Origin: Streptomyces sp. NL15-2K
GTDB lineage: Bacteria; Actinomycetota; Actinomycetes; Streptomycetales; Streptomycetaceae
Direction: 5' to 3'
Length of the DNA: 64,000 nucleotides
Assembly (NCBI RefSeq): GCF_030551255.1
Contig: NZ_CP130630.1
Span: 10,539,001 to 10,603,000, forward strand
Part shown: piece after piece, positions 1-9,168 of the stretch
How positions within the stretch are numbered: the first letter of the stretch is position 1
Layout: every line of letters starts with the position of its first letter
Made by a program: the position numbers and the translations under genes
Notes under the pieces: generated by a model
The model's database searches: none
Seen by the model: the letters and a program-made list of their open reading frames with translations, nothing else
Told to the model about the DNA's origin: nothing

Positions 1-1
1 C

Positions 2-691
2 GAGCCGCTCGACCTGCACGTCCGGCCAGGCGAGATCGTCGGCCTGGCGGGACTCCTCGGCTCGGGCCGCTCCGAGATCCTGGAGACGATCTACGGCGCC
101 CGCAAGCCCACTGCCGGTCAAGTCCTCGTCGACGGGCGGGCGTTGCGGCCCGGCAGTGTGCGCGCCGCCGTCCGCGCCGGGCTCGGACTCGCCCCCGAGG
201 AACGCAAGGCCCAGGCGCTGCTGATGCTGGAGTCGGTCACCCGCAACGTCTCCGTCTCCTCCATGTCCCGCTTCTCCCGCGGCGGTTGGATCGACCGGGG
301 CGCCGAACACGGCGCGGCACGGGCCGCCACCCGGGAGCTGTCGCTGCGCCCCGACAACCCGTCCGTGCCGGTGCGCACCCTGTCCGGCGGCAACCAGCAG
401 AAGGCCGTCCTGGCGCGCTGGCTGCTGCGCGGCTGCCGGGTGCTGCTGCTCGACGAGCCGACCCGCGGGGTCGACGTCGGCGCCCGCGCCGAACTGTATG
501 CAGTCGTCCGTCGACTGGCTAATGAAGGCCTCGCAGTGCTGCTCGTCTCCAGCGAGGTCCCCGAGGTGCTCGGCCTCGCCGACCGCGTCCTGGTGCTCCG
601 CGAGGGCAGCGTCGTCCACACGGCGCCCGCCCACGACCTGGACGAACACCGCGTACTCGACCTCGTCATGGAAGGAAGCCCCGCGTCATGA
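2..691 (+). CDS. Sugar ABC transporter ATPase, C-terminal part (RbsA-like), cut by window start
   Basis: This is the second nucleotide-binding half of a duplicated RbsA/XylG-type ATPase that powers ribose-class sugar import at the cytoplasmic face. The reading frame is open from base 2, so the start and first ATPase domain lie outside the window. The visible part carries a Walker A-like segment (GLLGSGRSE), the signature TLSGGNQQK, the Walker B LLLDEPTRGVD and the switch histidine position replaced by Ser (LLVSSE). GGNQQK is typical of sugar importers of the CUT2 class. Its stop codon overlaps the ATG of the permease (ATGA), so the two are translationally coupled. Family and role are secure; the substrate cannot be read from this sequence, although the downstream genes suggest a sugar or cyclitol. 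Confidence 0.9.
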   Translation, partial: EPLDLHVRPGEIVGLAGLLGSGRSEILETIYGARKPTAGQVLVDGRALRPGSVRAAVRAGLGLAPEERKAQALLMLESVTRNVSVSSMSRFSRGGWIDRGAEHGAARAATRELSLRPDNPSVPVRTLSGGNQQKAVLARWLLRGCRVLLLDEPTRGVDVGARAELYAVVRRLANEGLAVLLVSSEVPEVLGLADRVLVLREGSVVHTAPAHDLDEHRVLDLVMEGSPAS

Positions 692-1707
692 CGCAGCCCG
701 TCTCCCCACCCAGGGACAGCGCCGACAAGGTGCCCCCGGTGGCCCAAGCTCCCGCCTGGCGCGCCCTCGTGTTCCGCGCCGACGTCCGCACCCTCTCCCT
801 CCTAGGCGTGCTCGCCGTACTGATCCTGATCGGCGGCATCACCAAGCCCGACGAGTTCCTCGACACGCGCAACCTCCAACTCGTGCTCACCCAGGCCTCG
901 GTGATCGGCGTCGTCACCGTCGGGATGACCTTCGTCATCACCTCCGGCGGCATCGACCTGTCCGTCGGCGCGATCGTCGCGCTGGCCTCGGTATGGGCGA
1001 CCACCGTCGCCACGCAGGAGTACGGCTTCGGCGGCATCCTCTTCACCTCGGTCCTCGTCGGACTCGGATGCGGCCTGGTCAACGGACTGCTCATCGCATA
1101 CGGCGGAATGGTCCCCTTCATCGCCACGCTCGCCATGCTGGCCTCCGCGCGCGGCCTGGCCCTGCAGATCACCGACGGCCGCACGCAGATCGTCACCGTC
1201 GACGGCATCCTCGACCTCGGCGAACGCGACGCGTACGTCCTCGGGATCCCGCCGCTGGTGATGGTGTTCGCGGTCGTGACGATCATCGGCTGGCTGCTGC
1301 TGAACCGCACCACCTTCGGGCGCCGCACGGTCGCCGTCGGCGGCAACGCGGAGGCGGCCCGGCTCGCCGGCATCGACGTACGCCGCCAGCGGCTGTACCT
1401 CTACCTGCTGTCCGGACTGTGCTGCGGCATCGCCGCCTTCCTGCTGATCATCCTGTCCGGATCCGGCCAGAACACCAACGGCAACCTCTACGAGCTCGAC
1501 GCCATCGCCGCCGCGATCATCGGCGGCACGCTGCTCAGCGGGGGTCGCGGCACCATCACCGGCTCCGTGCTCGGCGTCCTGATCTTCACCACGATCACCA
1601 ACATCTTCGCCCTGAACAACCTGCAGAGCGACGTCCAGCAGATCGCCAAGGGCGCGATCATCGTCGCCGCCGTGCTGGTCCAGCGCCGTACCGCGAGCAC
1701 GAACTGA
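688..1707 (+). CDS. Sugar ABC transporter permease (RbsC/CUT2 family)
   Basis: A 339-residue polytopic membrane protein forming the transmembrane channel of the CUT2 importer. About eight to ten hydrophobic helices follow a polar N-terminus of roughly 40 residues. The family segments 'SGGIDLSVGAIVAL' (near residue 88) and 'GRRTVAVGGNAEAARLAGID' (near residue 210) are the conserved RbsC-type features, the latter being the cytoplasmic coupling loop. The ATG overlaps the ATPase stop codon by 4 bp. The binding-protein gene starts 17 bp downstream behind a GAGGAAAGG ribosome site, giving the usual ATPase-permease-binding protein operon. Substrate specificity is unknown. Confidence 0.93.
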   Translation: MTQPVSPPRDSADKVPPVAQAPAWRALVFRADVRTLSLLGVLAVLILIGGITKPDEFLDTRNLQLVLTQASVIGVVTVGMTFVITSGGIDLSVGAIVALASVWATTVATQEYGFGGILFTSVLVGLGCGLVNGLLIAYGGMVPFIATLAMLASARGLALQITDGRTQIVTVDGILDLGERDAYVLGIPPLVMVFAVVTIIGWLLLNRTTFGRRTVAVGGNAEAARLAGIDVRRQRLYLYLLSGLCCGIAAFLLIILSGSGQNTNGNLYELDAIAAAIIGGTLLSGGRGTITGSVLGVLIFTTITNIFALNNLQSDVQQIAKGAIIVAAVLVQRRTASTN

Positions 1708-1724
1708 GGAAAGGGTTCACCGCC

Positions 1725-2786
1725 ATGCCAGAGCCGACGTCATTCACCAGCCGCTTCACCAGTCGCAGAGGACTGTTCCTCGGGACCGCCGCCGTCTCGG
1801 CCGGTGCCCTCCTCACAGGTTGCACCAGCAACGAGTCGAGCGACGACGAACCCGCAGCGAACGACCAGCCGGCCGCCGAGGACAAGCCCGGCAAGCAGGT
1901 CACCATCGGCTTCGCCGGCCCGCAGGCCGACCACGGCTGGCTCAACGCCATCAACGACAACGCCAAGAAGCGGGCCGAGAAATACTCCGACGTCACCCTG
2001 GAGATCACCGAGGGCTCGAACGACACCGCCCAGCAGATCGGACAGATCGAGACCCTCATCAACAAGAAGGTCGACGTCCTGGTCGTCCTGCCCGCCGACG
2101 GCAAGGCCCTGACCCAGGTGGGCCTGAAGGCGATGCGCGCGGACATCCCGGTCGTCAATCTCGACCGGATCTTCAACACCCCGCAGGCGTACCGCTGTTG
2201 GATCGGCGGCGACAACTACGGCATGGGCCTCAGCGCCGGCCACTACATCGGCGAGAAGCTCAAGGGCAAGGCGAACGCCCGGGTCATCGAACTGGCCGGC
2301 CTCGACAACCTGGAGCTGACCAAGCAGCGCACCCAGGGCTTCGACGACGCGCTGAAGAACTACCGCAATATCCGCAAGGTGGCCCGCCAGGCCGCCGACT
2401 TCACCGTCGAGTCCGGCCAGGCCAAGATGGCCCAACTCCTCCAGGCCCAGTCGGAGTTCGACGCCCTGTGGAACCACGACGACGACCAGGGCGTGGGCGC
2501 GCTGCGCGCCATCGAGCAGGCCGGCCGCGACGACTTCCTGATGGTCGGCGGCGCGGGCGCGCTGTCCGCCTTCCAGGCCATCAAGCAGGACAACGGCGTC
2601 CTGAAGGCGACCGTCCTCTACCCGCCGACCATGGCCGCCTCCGCGATCGACCTCGCACGCGCTCTCGGCCAGGCCAAGGGGGTCAGCGGCCTCGCCGAGT
2701 ACGAGATCCCGGCGTCGATCACGCTCTACTCGGCGGTCGTCGACAAGACCAACGTCGACCAGTACATGTCCACCGGCTTCAAGTGA
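1725..2786 (+). CDS. Periplasmic-binding-type sugar lipoprotein (RbsB family)
   Basis: A 353-residue extracellular substrate-binding protein of the ribose/galactose family. The N-terminus has a twin-arginine segment (SRRGLFLG) followed by a lipobox LLTGC, so it is probably exported folded by Tat and lipid-anchored at Cys33. An acidic, Ser-rich linker follows, then the type I periplasmic fold beginning at 'KQVTIGFAGPQADHGWLNAI'. The start is the ATG at 1725, preceded by GAGGAAAGG; longer upstream extensions overlap the permease and can be discarded. It is the third gene of the importer operon. Tat export and lipid anchoring are inferences from the motif. The ligand is unknown, but the neighbouring oxidoreductase and isomerase suggest a sugar, sugar acid or inositol-like compound. 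Confidence 0.92.
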   Translation: MPEPTSFTSRFTSRRGLFLGTAAVSAGALLTGCTSNESSDDEPAANDQPAAEDKPGKQVTIGFAGPQADHGWLNAINDNAKKRAEKYSDVTLEITEGSNDTAQQIGQIETLINKKVDVLVVLPADGKALTQVGLKAMRADIPVVNLDRIFNTPQAYRCWIGGDNYGMGLSAGHYIGEKLKGKANARVIELAGLDNLELTKQRTQGFDDALKNYRNIRKVARQAADFTVESGQAKMAQLLQAQSEFDALWNHDDDQGVGALRAIEQAGRDDFLMVGGAGALSAFQAIKQDNGVLKATVLYPPTMAASAIDLARALGQAKGVSGLAEYEIPASITLYSAVVDKTNVDQYMSTGFK

Positions 2787-2868
2787 GGCCTCCCTCCAAG
2801 GAGCCCGCCCCGTCCACGGGCCGGGCCGCACCCCCCACCGCGCCACGACGACGAGGAGGACACTCCGC

Positions 2869-4077
2869 ATGGCACAGCCGCAGCAGTCAGAAGGGCCCGG
2901 AGCCGAAAAGCCGCCGCTGCGCGTCGGCATGGTCGGCTACGCCTTCATGGGCGCCGCCCACTCCCAGGGCTGGCGCACCGCGGGCCGCGCCTTCGACCTG
3001 CCGCTCAGCCCGGTCCTGGCCGCCGTCTGCGGGCGGGACGCGGCCGCCGTGCGCGTGGCGGCCGACCGGCACGGCTGGGCGACGACCGAGACCGACTGGC
3101 GGGCCTTGATCGCGCGGGACGACATCGACCTCGTCGACATCTGTACCCCCGGCGACAGCCACGCCGAGATCGCCCTCGCCGCGCTCGCCGCCGGAAAGCA
3201 CGTCCTGTGCGAGAAACCCCTCGCGAACACCGTCGAGGAGGCCGAGGCCATGGTGACGGCCGCGCAAGCTGCGTTTGAGCGTGGCAAGGTGGCGATGGTC
3301 GGCTTCAACTACCGCCGGGTGCCCGCCACCGCGCTGGCCCGGCGGATGGTCGGCGAGGGCCGGCTCGGAGCCCTGAGGCATGTACGAGTGACGTACCTTC
3401 AGGATTGGCTGGTCGACCCGGAGTTCCCGCTGACATGGCGACTGCGCAGGGAACAGGCGGGCTCCGGTTCGCTCGGTGACCTGGGCGCGCACATCGTCGA
3501 CCTCGCCCAGTATCTGGTCGGCGAGCGGCTGGCCGGGGTCTCCGCGCTGACCGAGACCTTCGTACGGCAGCGCCCGCTGCCCGGTGGACCCGCCAGCGGC
3601 CTGTCGGCCGTGTCGACAGTCGGCAGCGGACAGGTCACCGTCGACGACGCGGCCCTGTTCACCGGCCGCTTCACCTCCGGCGCCCTCGCCTCCTTCGAGG
3701 CGACCCGCTACGCCACCGGCCGCAAGAACGCGCTGCGCATCGAACTCAACGGCGAGCGCGGCTCGTTGGCCTTCGACCTGGAGCGCCTCAACGAGCTCGC
3801 GTACCACGACGGTACGGAACCGGGGGCGCACGCCGGCTTCCGGCGCATCCTCGTCACCGAACCCGACCACCCCTACCTGGACGCCTGGTGGCCGCCGGGC
3901 CACGGCCTCGGCTACGAGCACACCTTCGTCCACCAGGCCCGCGACCTCGTCCACGCGATCGCCGAGGGCCGGCAACCCGAACCCTCCTTCGCCGACGGGC
4001 TGCAGGTGCAGCGCGTGCTGGCGGCGGTGGAGGAGAGCGCCGAGAAGAACTCCGTCTACACGCCCATCGCGGTCTGA
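2869..4077 (+). CDS. Gfo/Idh/MocA-family NAD(P)-dependent oxidoreductase
   Basis: A 402-residue cytoplasmic dehydrogenase of the glucose-fructose oxidoreductase / inositol dehydrogenase family. The N-terminal Rossmann fold opens with '[19 protein letters not shown]', a variant of the family GxGxxG nucleotide motif, and the diagnostic 'CEKPLANT' lies near residue 116; EKP carries the catalytic lysine. The C-terminal domain contains '[20 protein letters not shown]', whose DxxxH pair is usual for substrate binding. The ATG follows a GAGGAGGAC ribosome site. It sits 82 bp behind the importer and 14 bp before a TIM-barrel isomerase. This pairing is common in pathways that oxidise sugars to 3-keto sugars or degrade inositols, and that is the likely role; the exact substrate is not determined. 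Confidence 0.92.
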   Translation: MAQPQQSEGPGAEKPPLRVGMVGYAFMGAAHSQGWRTAGRAFDLPLSPVLAAVCGRDAAAVRVAADRHGWATTETDWRALIARDDIDLVDICTPGDSHAEIALAALAAGKHVLCEKPLANTVEEAEAMVTAAQAAFERGKVAMVGFNYRRVPATALARRMVGEGRLGALRHVRVTYLQDWLVDPEFPLTWRLRREQAGSGSLGDLGAHIVDLAQYLVGERLAGVSALTETFVRQRPLPGGPASGLSAVSTVGSGQVTVDDAALFTGRFTSGALASFEATRYATGRKNALRIELNGERGSLAFDLERLNELAYHDGTEPGAHAGFRRILVTEPDHPYLDAWWPPGHGLGYEHTFVHQARDLVHAIAEGRQPEPSFADGLQVQRVLAAVEESAEKNSVYTPIAV

Positions 4078-4091
4078 GGAGGCGCACAGAA

Positions 4092-5090
4092 ATGCCGCGC
4101 ACGTTCACGCTGTTCACCGGCCAGTGGGCGGACCTCCCGCTCGAAGAGGTCTGCCGTCTCGCCCGCGACTTCGGCTACGACGGACTCGAACTCGCCTGCT
4201 GGGGCGACCACTTCGAGATCGACAAGGCCCTGGCCGACCCGTCGTACCTCGACTCCCGCAGGGCACTGCTCGACAAGTACGGCCTGAAGTGCTGGGCCAT
4301 CTCCAACCACCTGGTGGGCCAGGCGGTCTGCGACGCCATCATCGACGAACGCCACCAGGCGATCCTGCCGGGCCGCATCTGGGGCGACGGCGACGCCGAG
4401 GGTGTGCGGCAGCGGGCCGCCGCCGAGATCGCCGACACCGCGCGTGCCGCTGCCGCCTTCGGCGTCGACACCGTCATCGGTTTCACCGGCTCCGCCATCT
4501 GGCACCTGGTCGCCATGTTCCCGCCCGCCCCCGAGTCGATGATCGACCGCGGTTACGAGGACTTCGCCGAGCGCTGGAACCCTATCCTCGACGTCTTCGA
4601 CGCCGAAGGGGTGCGGTTCGCGCACGAGGTCCACCCGAGCGAGATCGCATACGACTACTGGACGACCGTACGCACCTTGGATGCGGTCGACCGTCGACCG
4701 GCTTTCGGACTCAACTTCGACCCGAGCCACTTCGTGTGGCAGGACCTCGATCCTGTCGGCTTTCTGTGGGACTTCCGCGACCGGATCTACCACGTCGACT
4801 GCAAGGAGGCCCGCAAACGGCTCGACGGCCGCAACGGCCGCCTCGGCTCCCACCTGCCCTGGGGCGACCCGCGCCGCGGCTGGGACTTCGTCTCCGCGGG
4901 CCATGGGGACGTCCCCTGGGAGGACGTCTTCCGGATGCTGCGCTCCATCGACTACCAGGGGCCCATTTCCGTCGAGTGGGAGGACGCCGGCATGGACCGG
5001 CTCCAGGGCGCCCCCGAGGCCCTGTCCCGCCTCAAGGCATACGACTTCGAGCCGCCGTCGGCCTCCTTCGACGCGGCGTTCGGCAACTGA
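4092..5090 (+). CDS. Sugar phosphate isomerase/epimerase-like TIM-barrel protein
   Basis: A 332-residue xylose-isomerase-like TIM barrel (AP endonuclease family 2 fold). The N-terminal '[20 protein letters not shown]' and '[14 protein letters not shown]' are typical first-strand segments. Candidate metal ligands include Glu in '[10 protein letters not shown]', Asp/His in '[13 protein letters not shown]', His/Asp in 'IYHVDCKEA' and Glu near the C-terminus in 'GPISVEWED'. The ATG at 4092 is 14 bp after the oxidoreductase stop, preceded by GAGGAGG. With that gene it probably converts the oxidised sugar (keto-sugar isomerisation, epimerisation or elimination). An inosose dehydratase/isomerase or a 2-keto-inositol role is also possible. 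It is the first of three general barrel proteins plus EboE within about 14 kb. Confidence 0.88.
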   Translation: MPRTFTLFTGQWADLPLEEVCRLARDFGYDGLELACWGDHFEIDKALADPSYLDSRRALLDKYGLKCWAISNHLVGQAVCDAIIDERHQAILPGRIWGDGDAEGVRQRAAAEIADTARAAAAFGVDTVIGFTGSAIWHLVAMFPPAPESMIDRGYEDFAERWNPILDVFDAEGVRFAHEVHPSEIAYDYWTTVRTLDAVDRRPAFGLNFDPSHFVWQDLDPVGFLWDFRDRIYHVDCKEARKRLDGRNGRLGSHLPWGDPRRGWDFVSAGHGDVPWEDVFRMLRSIDYQGPISVEWEDAGMDRLQGAPEALSRLKAYDFEPPSASFDAAFGN

Positions 5091-5170
5091 TCTTCCTTCG
5101 CTCTCCGGGATGACGGCGCATCCCGGCGTACGCACCCGCACGTACAACCGGCCCCATTCTGGAGGCATCC

Positions 5171-7672
5171 GTGCACGGGACCGACCGCACCACCAGCACC
5201 GACAGAAACGAGACCCACAGACGACGCCCGTCGTTCCGTAAAGCGGTGGCGCTCTTCAGCGGCGTGCTGCTGGCAGGGGCGACACTCACTCTCACCGCAC
5301 CCCAGGCCGGCGCAGCCGTCGCCGACGAGGGGGTCGTCGCGGCCGAGGACTTCCAGCAGGTCACTCTCGCCAAGGGTGAGGCGGAGGTCGGCGAACCCAT
5401 GTCCCTGGCAGTCCTCCCGGACCGCTCGGTTCTGCACACCTCGCGCGACGGCGAACTCCGCCTCACCGACGCCGCGGGCAACACCAAACTCGCGGGCAAG
5501 CTCGACGTCTACTCCCACGACGAGGAAGGCCTCCAAGGCATCGGCGTCGACCCCGGCTTCATCACCAACCGCTTCATCTACCTCTACTACGCGCCCCCGT
5601 TGAACACCCCCGCGGGCGACGCACCCGAGACGGGCACCGCGGCCGACTTCGCGCCCTTCGACGGCGTCAACCGGCTCTCCCGGTTCGTCCTGAACACCGA
5701 CGGGACCCTCGACACGGCCAGCGAGAAGAAGATCCTCGACGTCCCCGCCTCCCGCGGCATCTGCTGCCATGTCGGCGGCGACATCGACTTCGACGCGGCG
5801 GGCAACCTCTACCTGTCGACGGGCGACGACAGCAACCCCTTCCAGTCGGACGGCTTCACGCCCATCGACGAGCGCGCGAACCGCAACCCGGCCTTCGACG
5901 CCCAGCGTTCGGCCGGCAACACCAACGACCTGCGCGGCAAGATCCTGCGCATCAAGGTGAAGGCCGACGGCTCGTACTCCGTCCCGGACGGCAACCTCTT
6001 CGCACCCGGCACGGACAAGACGCGGCCCGAGATCTATGCGATGGGCTTCCGCAACCCGTTCCGCTTCAGCGTCGACAAGGAGACTGGCATCCTCTATGTC
6101 GGCGACTACGGCCCCGATGCCGGCGCCGCCGACCCGGCCCGCGGTCCCGCCGGTCAGGTGGAGTTCGCGCGGTTGACCGGTCCGGGCAACTTCGGGTGGC
6201 CCTACTGCACGGGCGACAATGACCCGTACATTGCATACGATTTCGCGACGGGCGCATCCGGAGCGGCCTTCGACTGCAGCGCGCCGAAGAACACCTCGCC
6301 GAACAACACCGGGCTCACCGACCTGCCCCCGGCCCAGCCCGCCTGGATCCCGTACGACGGGGGCTCCCTGCCCGAGTTCGGCAGCGGCTCCGAGTCGCCG
6401 ATGGGTGGCCCGGTCTACCACTACGACGCCGCGCTCGACTCGCCGGTGAAGTTCCCCGAGGCGTACGACGGGGACTTCTTCGCAGGGGAGTTCGGCCGCC
6501 GCTGGATCAAGCGGATCGTCAGCGACGGCAGCGGCACCGTGCAGTCGATCAACGACGTGCCGTGGACCGGCACCCAGGTGATGGACATGGCCTTCGGCCC
6601 GGACGGCGCGCTGTACGTCCTCGACTACGGCACCGCCTGGTTCGGCGGCGACGAGCACTCGGGCCTGTACCGCATCGAGAACGCGACCGACGGCCACTCC
6701 CCGGTCGCGCAGGCCGCCGCCGACCGGACCTCGGGGCAGGCGCCGCTGAGGATACGTTTCTCCTCCGAGGGAACGACGGACCAGGACGGCGACGCCCTCA
6801 CGTACAGCTGGGACTTCGGTGACGGCGGCAAGTCGACGCAGCCGAACCCGACGTACAAGTACAAGAAGAACGGCACGTACACCGCGACGCTGACCGTGAA
6901 GGACCCGAGCGGCCGCACCGGCAACGCGAGTGTGCAGATCGTGGTGGGCAACACCGCGCCCAAGGTGACGCTCGAACTCCCCAGGGACGGGCAGCTGTTC
7001 AGCTTCGGTGACGCGATTCCGTTCAAGGTGCGGGTCGCCGACGTCGAGGACGGCAGGACCATCGACTGCGCGAAGGTCAAGGTCACCTTCATCCTGGGCC
7101 ACGACAGTCACGGCCACCCGGTGACCTCGGCGAACGGCTGCACCGGCACCATCCAGACCAGCGCCGACGGCGGCCACGACGACGACGCCAACATCTTCGG
7201 TGTCTTCGACGCCGAGTACACCGACGGCGGAGGCGGCGGCCAGGCCCCGCTCACCACCCACGACCAGAACGTAGTCCAGCCCAAGCACCGCCAGGCCGAG
7301 CACTTCGGCAACGGCTCCGGCGTCTCGATCATCACGAAGGACACCGCGCACGGCGGCGAGACCGCCGGCGACATCAACAACGGCGACTGGATCTCCTTCA
7401 CGCCGTACGTCCTCAGCAACGCCAAGAAGATCACAGCGCGCGTCTCCTCGGCCGGCGCGGGCGGCACGCTGGAGGTCCGTGCCGGGTCCTCGACGGGCAC
7501 CCTGCTCGGCAAGGCGACCGTGCCGGTGACCGGCGGCTGGGACACCTTCCAGGACGTCAGCGCCGACCTGTCGCGCGCCCCGCGCGGCACGACCACGCTC
7601 TATCTGGTCTTCAAGGGCAGCGGCTCGGGAGCCCTGTACGACGTCGACGACTTCACCTTCACCACGAGCTGA
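5171..7672 (+). CDS. Secreted PQQ-type glucose/sorbosone dehydrogenase with PKD and CBM6-like domains
   Basis: A secreted multidomain protein of 833 residues. A Sec-type signal peptide (about residues 20-50, ending APQAGAA) precedes a six-bladed beta-propeller of the soluble glucose/sorbosone dehydrogenase family (about 60-510; 'GLQGIGVDPGF', 'GFRNPFRFSVD', 'GPGNFGWPYC'). A PKD domain follows at about 517-600 (YSWDFGDGG), then a linker, and a CBM6-like carbohydrate-binding domain at about 705-833. The start is GTG behind GGAGG at 5161-5165. The propeller probably oxidises a sugar, or acts as a PQQ-dependent dehydrogenase, on polymeric or glycosidic material at the cell surface. Whether it actually holds PQQ cannot be read here. 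It is followed 15 bp later by the ThuA-DUF1080 gene, so the two likely act together. Confidence 0.9.
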   Translation: MHGTDRTTSTDRNETHRRRPSFRKAVALFSGVLLAGATLTLTAPQAGAAVADEGVVAAEDFQQVTLAKGEAEVGEPMSLAVLPDRSVLHTSRDGELRLTDAAGNTKLAGKLDVYSHDEEGLQGIGVDPGFITNRFIYLYYAPPLNTPAGDAPETGTAADFAPFDGVNRLSRFVLNTDGTLDTASEKKILDVPASRGICCHVGGDIDFDAAGNLYLSTGDDSNPFQSDGFTPIDERANRNPAFDAQRSAGNTNDLRGKILRIKVKADGSYSVPDGNLFAPGTDKTRPEIYAMGFRNPFRFSVDKETGILYVGDYGPDAGAADPARGPAGQVEFARLTGPGNFGWPYCTGDNDPYIAYDFATGASGAAFDCSAPKNTSPNNTGLTDLPPAQPAWIPYDGGSLPEFGSGSESPMGGPVYHYDAALDSPVKFPEAYDGDFFAGEFGRRWIKRIVSDGSGTVQSINDVPWTGTQVMDMAFGPDGALYVLDYGTAWFGGDEHSGLYRIENATDGHSPVAQAAADRTSGQAPLRIRFSSEGTTDQDGDALTYSWDFGDGGKSTQPNPTYKYKKNGTYTATLTVKDPSGRTGNASVQIVVGNTAPKVTLELPRDGQLFSFGDAIPFKVRVADVEDGRTIDCAKVKVTFILGHDSHGHPVTSANGCTGTIQTSADGGHDDDANIFGVFDAEYTDGGGGGQAPLTTHDQNVVQPKHRQAEHFGNGSGVSIITKDTAHGGETAGDINNGDWISFTPYVLSNAKKITARVSSAGAGGTLEVRAGSSTGTLLGKATVPVTGGWDTFQDVSADLSRAPRGTTTLYLVFKGSGSGALYDVDDFTFTTS

Positions 7673-7687
7673 GAGGAGGTGACGGCG

Positions 7688-9025
7688 ATGCGTTCAACCC
7701 GACGACTGGGTACCGCCGTTGTGGGCGCGGCCCTGTTGCTGGGCTGTGTCTCGGAACCCGCCGCCTCGCAACCCGCCGACGACCAACGGGTGCTGGTCTT
7801 CTCCAAGACGGCCGGCTTCCGGCACGACTCCATCCCCGAGGGCGTCGCGACGGTGAAGCAGCTCGGCGAGACGGACGGCTTCACGGTCGACGCGACGGAG
7901 GACGCCGGCGCGTTCACCGCACGCAACCTGCGGCGCTACGACGCGGTCGTGTTCCTGTCGACGACCGGCGACGTCCTCGACCCGGCCCAGCAGCGGGCCT
8001 TCGAGGACTACATCCACCGCGGCGGAGCCTACGTCGGCATCCACGCCGCCGCCGACACCGAGTACGACTGGGCGTTCTACGGCGGCCTGGCCGGCGCCTA
8101 CTTCCAGTCGCACCCGGCGATCCAGCCCGCGACGGTGCACGTCGAGGACCGCGCTCACCCAGCGACATCGGGCCTTTCGCGGACCTGGGAACGCACCGAC
8201 GAGTGGTACAACTACCGCTCGAACCCCCGGGAGCGGGCCCACGTCCTCGCCTCGCTCGACGAGTCGTCGTACACCGGCGGCACCATGCACGGCGACCACC
8301 CGATCGCCTGGTGCCAGACCTACCAGGGCGGCCGCGCCTTCTACACCGGCGGCGGTCACACGAAGGAGTCATTCGCGGAGCCCGCGTTCCGTCGACATCT
8401 GGCAGGCGGAATCCGGTATGCAATAGGCGATGTCCAGGCGGACTGTCGACCGGAGACGGGATACCGTCCACTCTTCGACGGCAGCTCGCCGGCGGGCTGG
8501 CAGCAGGCCGGCCCGGGCTCCTTCACCCTGGACGACGACGGCACGATCACGTCGTCGGGCGGGATGGGAATGCTCTGGTACGCCGACCGGGCCTTCGGGG
8601 CGTACTCCCTGAAGCTCGACTGGAAGATGGCCAGTGAGTCGGGCGACGACAACTCCGGTGTGTTCGTGGGATTCCCGCCCTCGGACGACCCGTGGTCGGC
8701 CGTGAACAACGGCTACGAGATCCAGATCGACGCCACCGACGTCCCCGAGAAGACCACCGGATCCGTCTACGGCTTCCAGTCCGCCGACCTGAGGAAGCGC
8801 GACCGTGCGCTGAATCCGCCGGGGGAGTGGAACACGTACGAGATCCGCGTGGAGGGCGAACGTCTGCGCGTCTGGCTCAACGGCGTGAAGATCAACGATT
8901 TCACCAACACCGATCCGGCCCGGAGCCTGCGGGACGGGCACGTCGGCATCCAGAACCACGGAGCCGGCGACCAGGTGTCCTTCCGTGACATCCGGATCAA
9001 GGAACTGCCCGTGCAGGGCGACTGA
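7688..9025 (+). CDS. ThuA-like domain / DUF1080 (3-keto-disaccharide hydrolase) lipoprotein
   Basis: A 445-residue fusion of two sugar-linked domains. A signal with lipobox LLLGC (Cys at about residue 20) predicts a surface lipoprotein. Residues about 35-250 form a ThuA-like, glutamine-amidotransferase-fold domain ('VLVFSKTAGFRHDSIPEG', 'FEDYIHRGGAYVGIHAAADTE'). Residues about 257-445 form a DUF1080 concanavalin-like domain ('GYRPLFDGSSPAGW', 'DNSGVFVGFP', 'WNTYEIRVEGE'), a family that includes 3-keto-disaccharide hydrolases. I chose ATG 7688 because GAGGAGGT (7673-7680) lies at proper spacing; the GTG at 7679 overlaps that ribosome site. Together with the propeller dehydrogenase and the Gfo/Idh enzyme it supports an oxidation-then-cleavage route for glycosides, with import by the upstream ABC system. 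The function is inferred from domain families. Confidence 0.88.
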   Translation: MRSTRRLGTAVVGAALLLGCVSEPAASQPADDQRVLVFSKTAGFRHDSIPEGVATVKQLGETDGFTVDATEDAGAFTARNLRRYDAVVFLSTTGDVLDPAQQRAFEDYIHRGGAYVGIHAAADTEYDWAFYGGLAGAYFQSHPAIQPATVHVEDRAHPATSGLSRTWERTDEWYNYRSNPRERAHVLASLDESSYTGGTMHGDHPIAWCQTYQGGRAFYTGGGHTKESFAEPAFRRHLAGGIRYAIGDVQADCRPETGYRPLFDGSSPAGWQQAGPGSFTLDDDGTITSSGGMGMLWYADRAFGAYSLKLDWKMASESGDDNSGVFVGFPPSDDPWSAVNNGYEIQIDATDVPEKTTGSVYGFQSADLRKRDRALNPPGEWNTYEIRVEGERLRVWLNGVKINDFTNTDPARSLRDGHVGIQNHGAGDQVSFRDIRIKELPVQGD

Positions 9026-9030
9026 GCGGC

Positions 9031-9062
9031 GGCGGGCGGGGGACGCCGGACTCCCGCCCGCC
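9031..9062 (+). terminator. GC-rich hairpin terminator after the ThuA-DUF1080 gene
   Basis: A perfect 10-bp inverted repeat (GGCGGGCGGG at 9031-9040, CCCGCCCGCC at 9053-9062) lies 6 bp after the stop codon. There is no U-tract, as is common in Streptomyces. It probably separates the sugar operon from the ebo-type operon. Confidence 0.65.
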
Positions 9063-9101
9063 GTCTTCGCCCGCAAGGGGGTGATCCCACCCCGCGGGCT
9101 C

Positions 9102-9142
9102 GCATACGAGGCGTGTGCGCATACGAGGTGTTCGTCGCATAC
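9102..9142 (+). promoter_or_regulatory. Phased direct repeats GCATACGAGG upstream of the ebo-type operon
   Basis: GCATACGAGG occurs at 9102-9111 and again at 9119-9128 (17-bp period). A third, shortened copy GCATAC lies at 9137-9142 (18 bp further). They end 26 bp before the operon's start codon. Regularly spaced direct repeats at this place suggest a binding site for an activator or repressor, or overlapping promoter elements. No cognate regulator is encoded next to them. Confidence 0.4.
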
Positions 9143-9168
9143 CCAGGCGTTCGACGAGGAGGCTGCCC

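Noticed and set aside
4952..7351. 799-codon open frame on the minus strand
   Set aside because: It is antisense to the propeller dehydrogenase, which has clear domains and a ribosome site. Long antisense frames are a normal effect of high GC and third-position bias.
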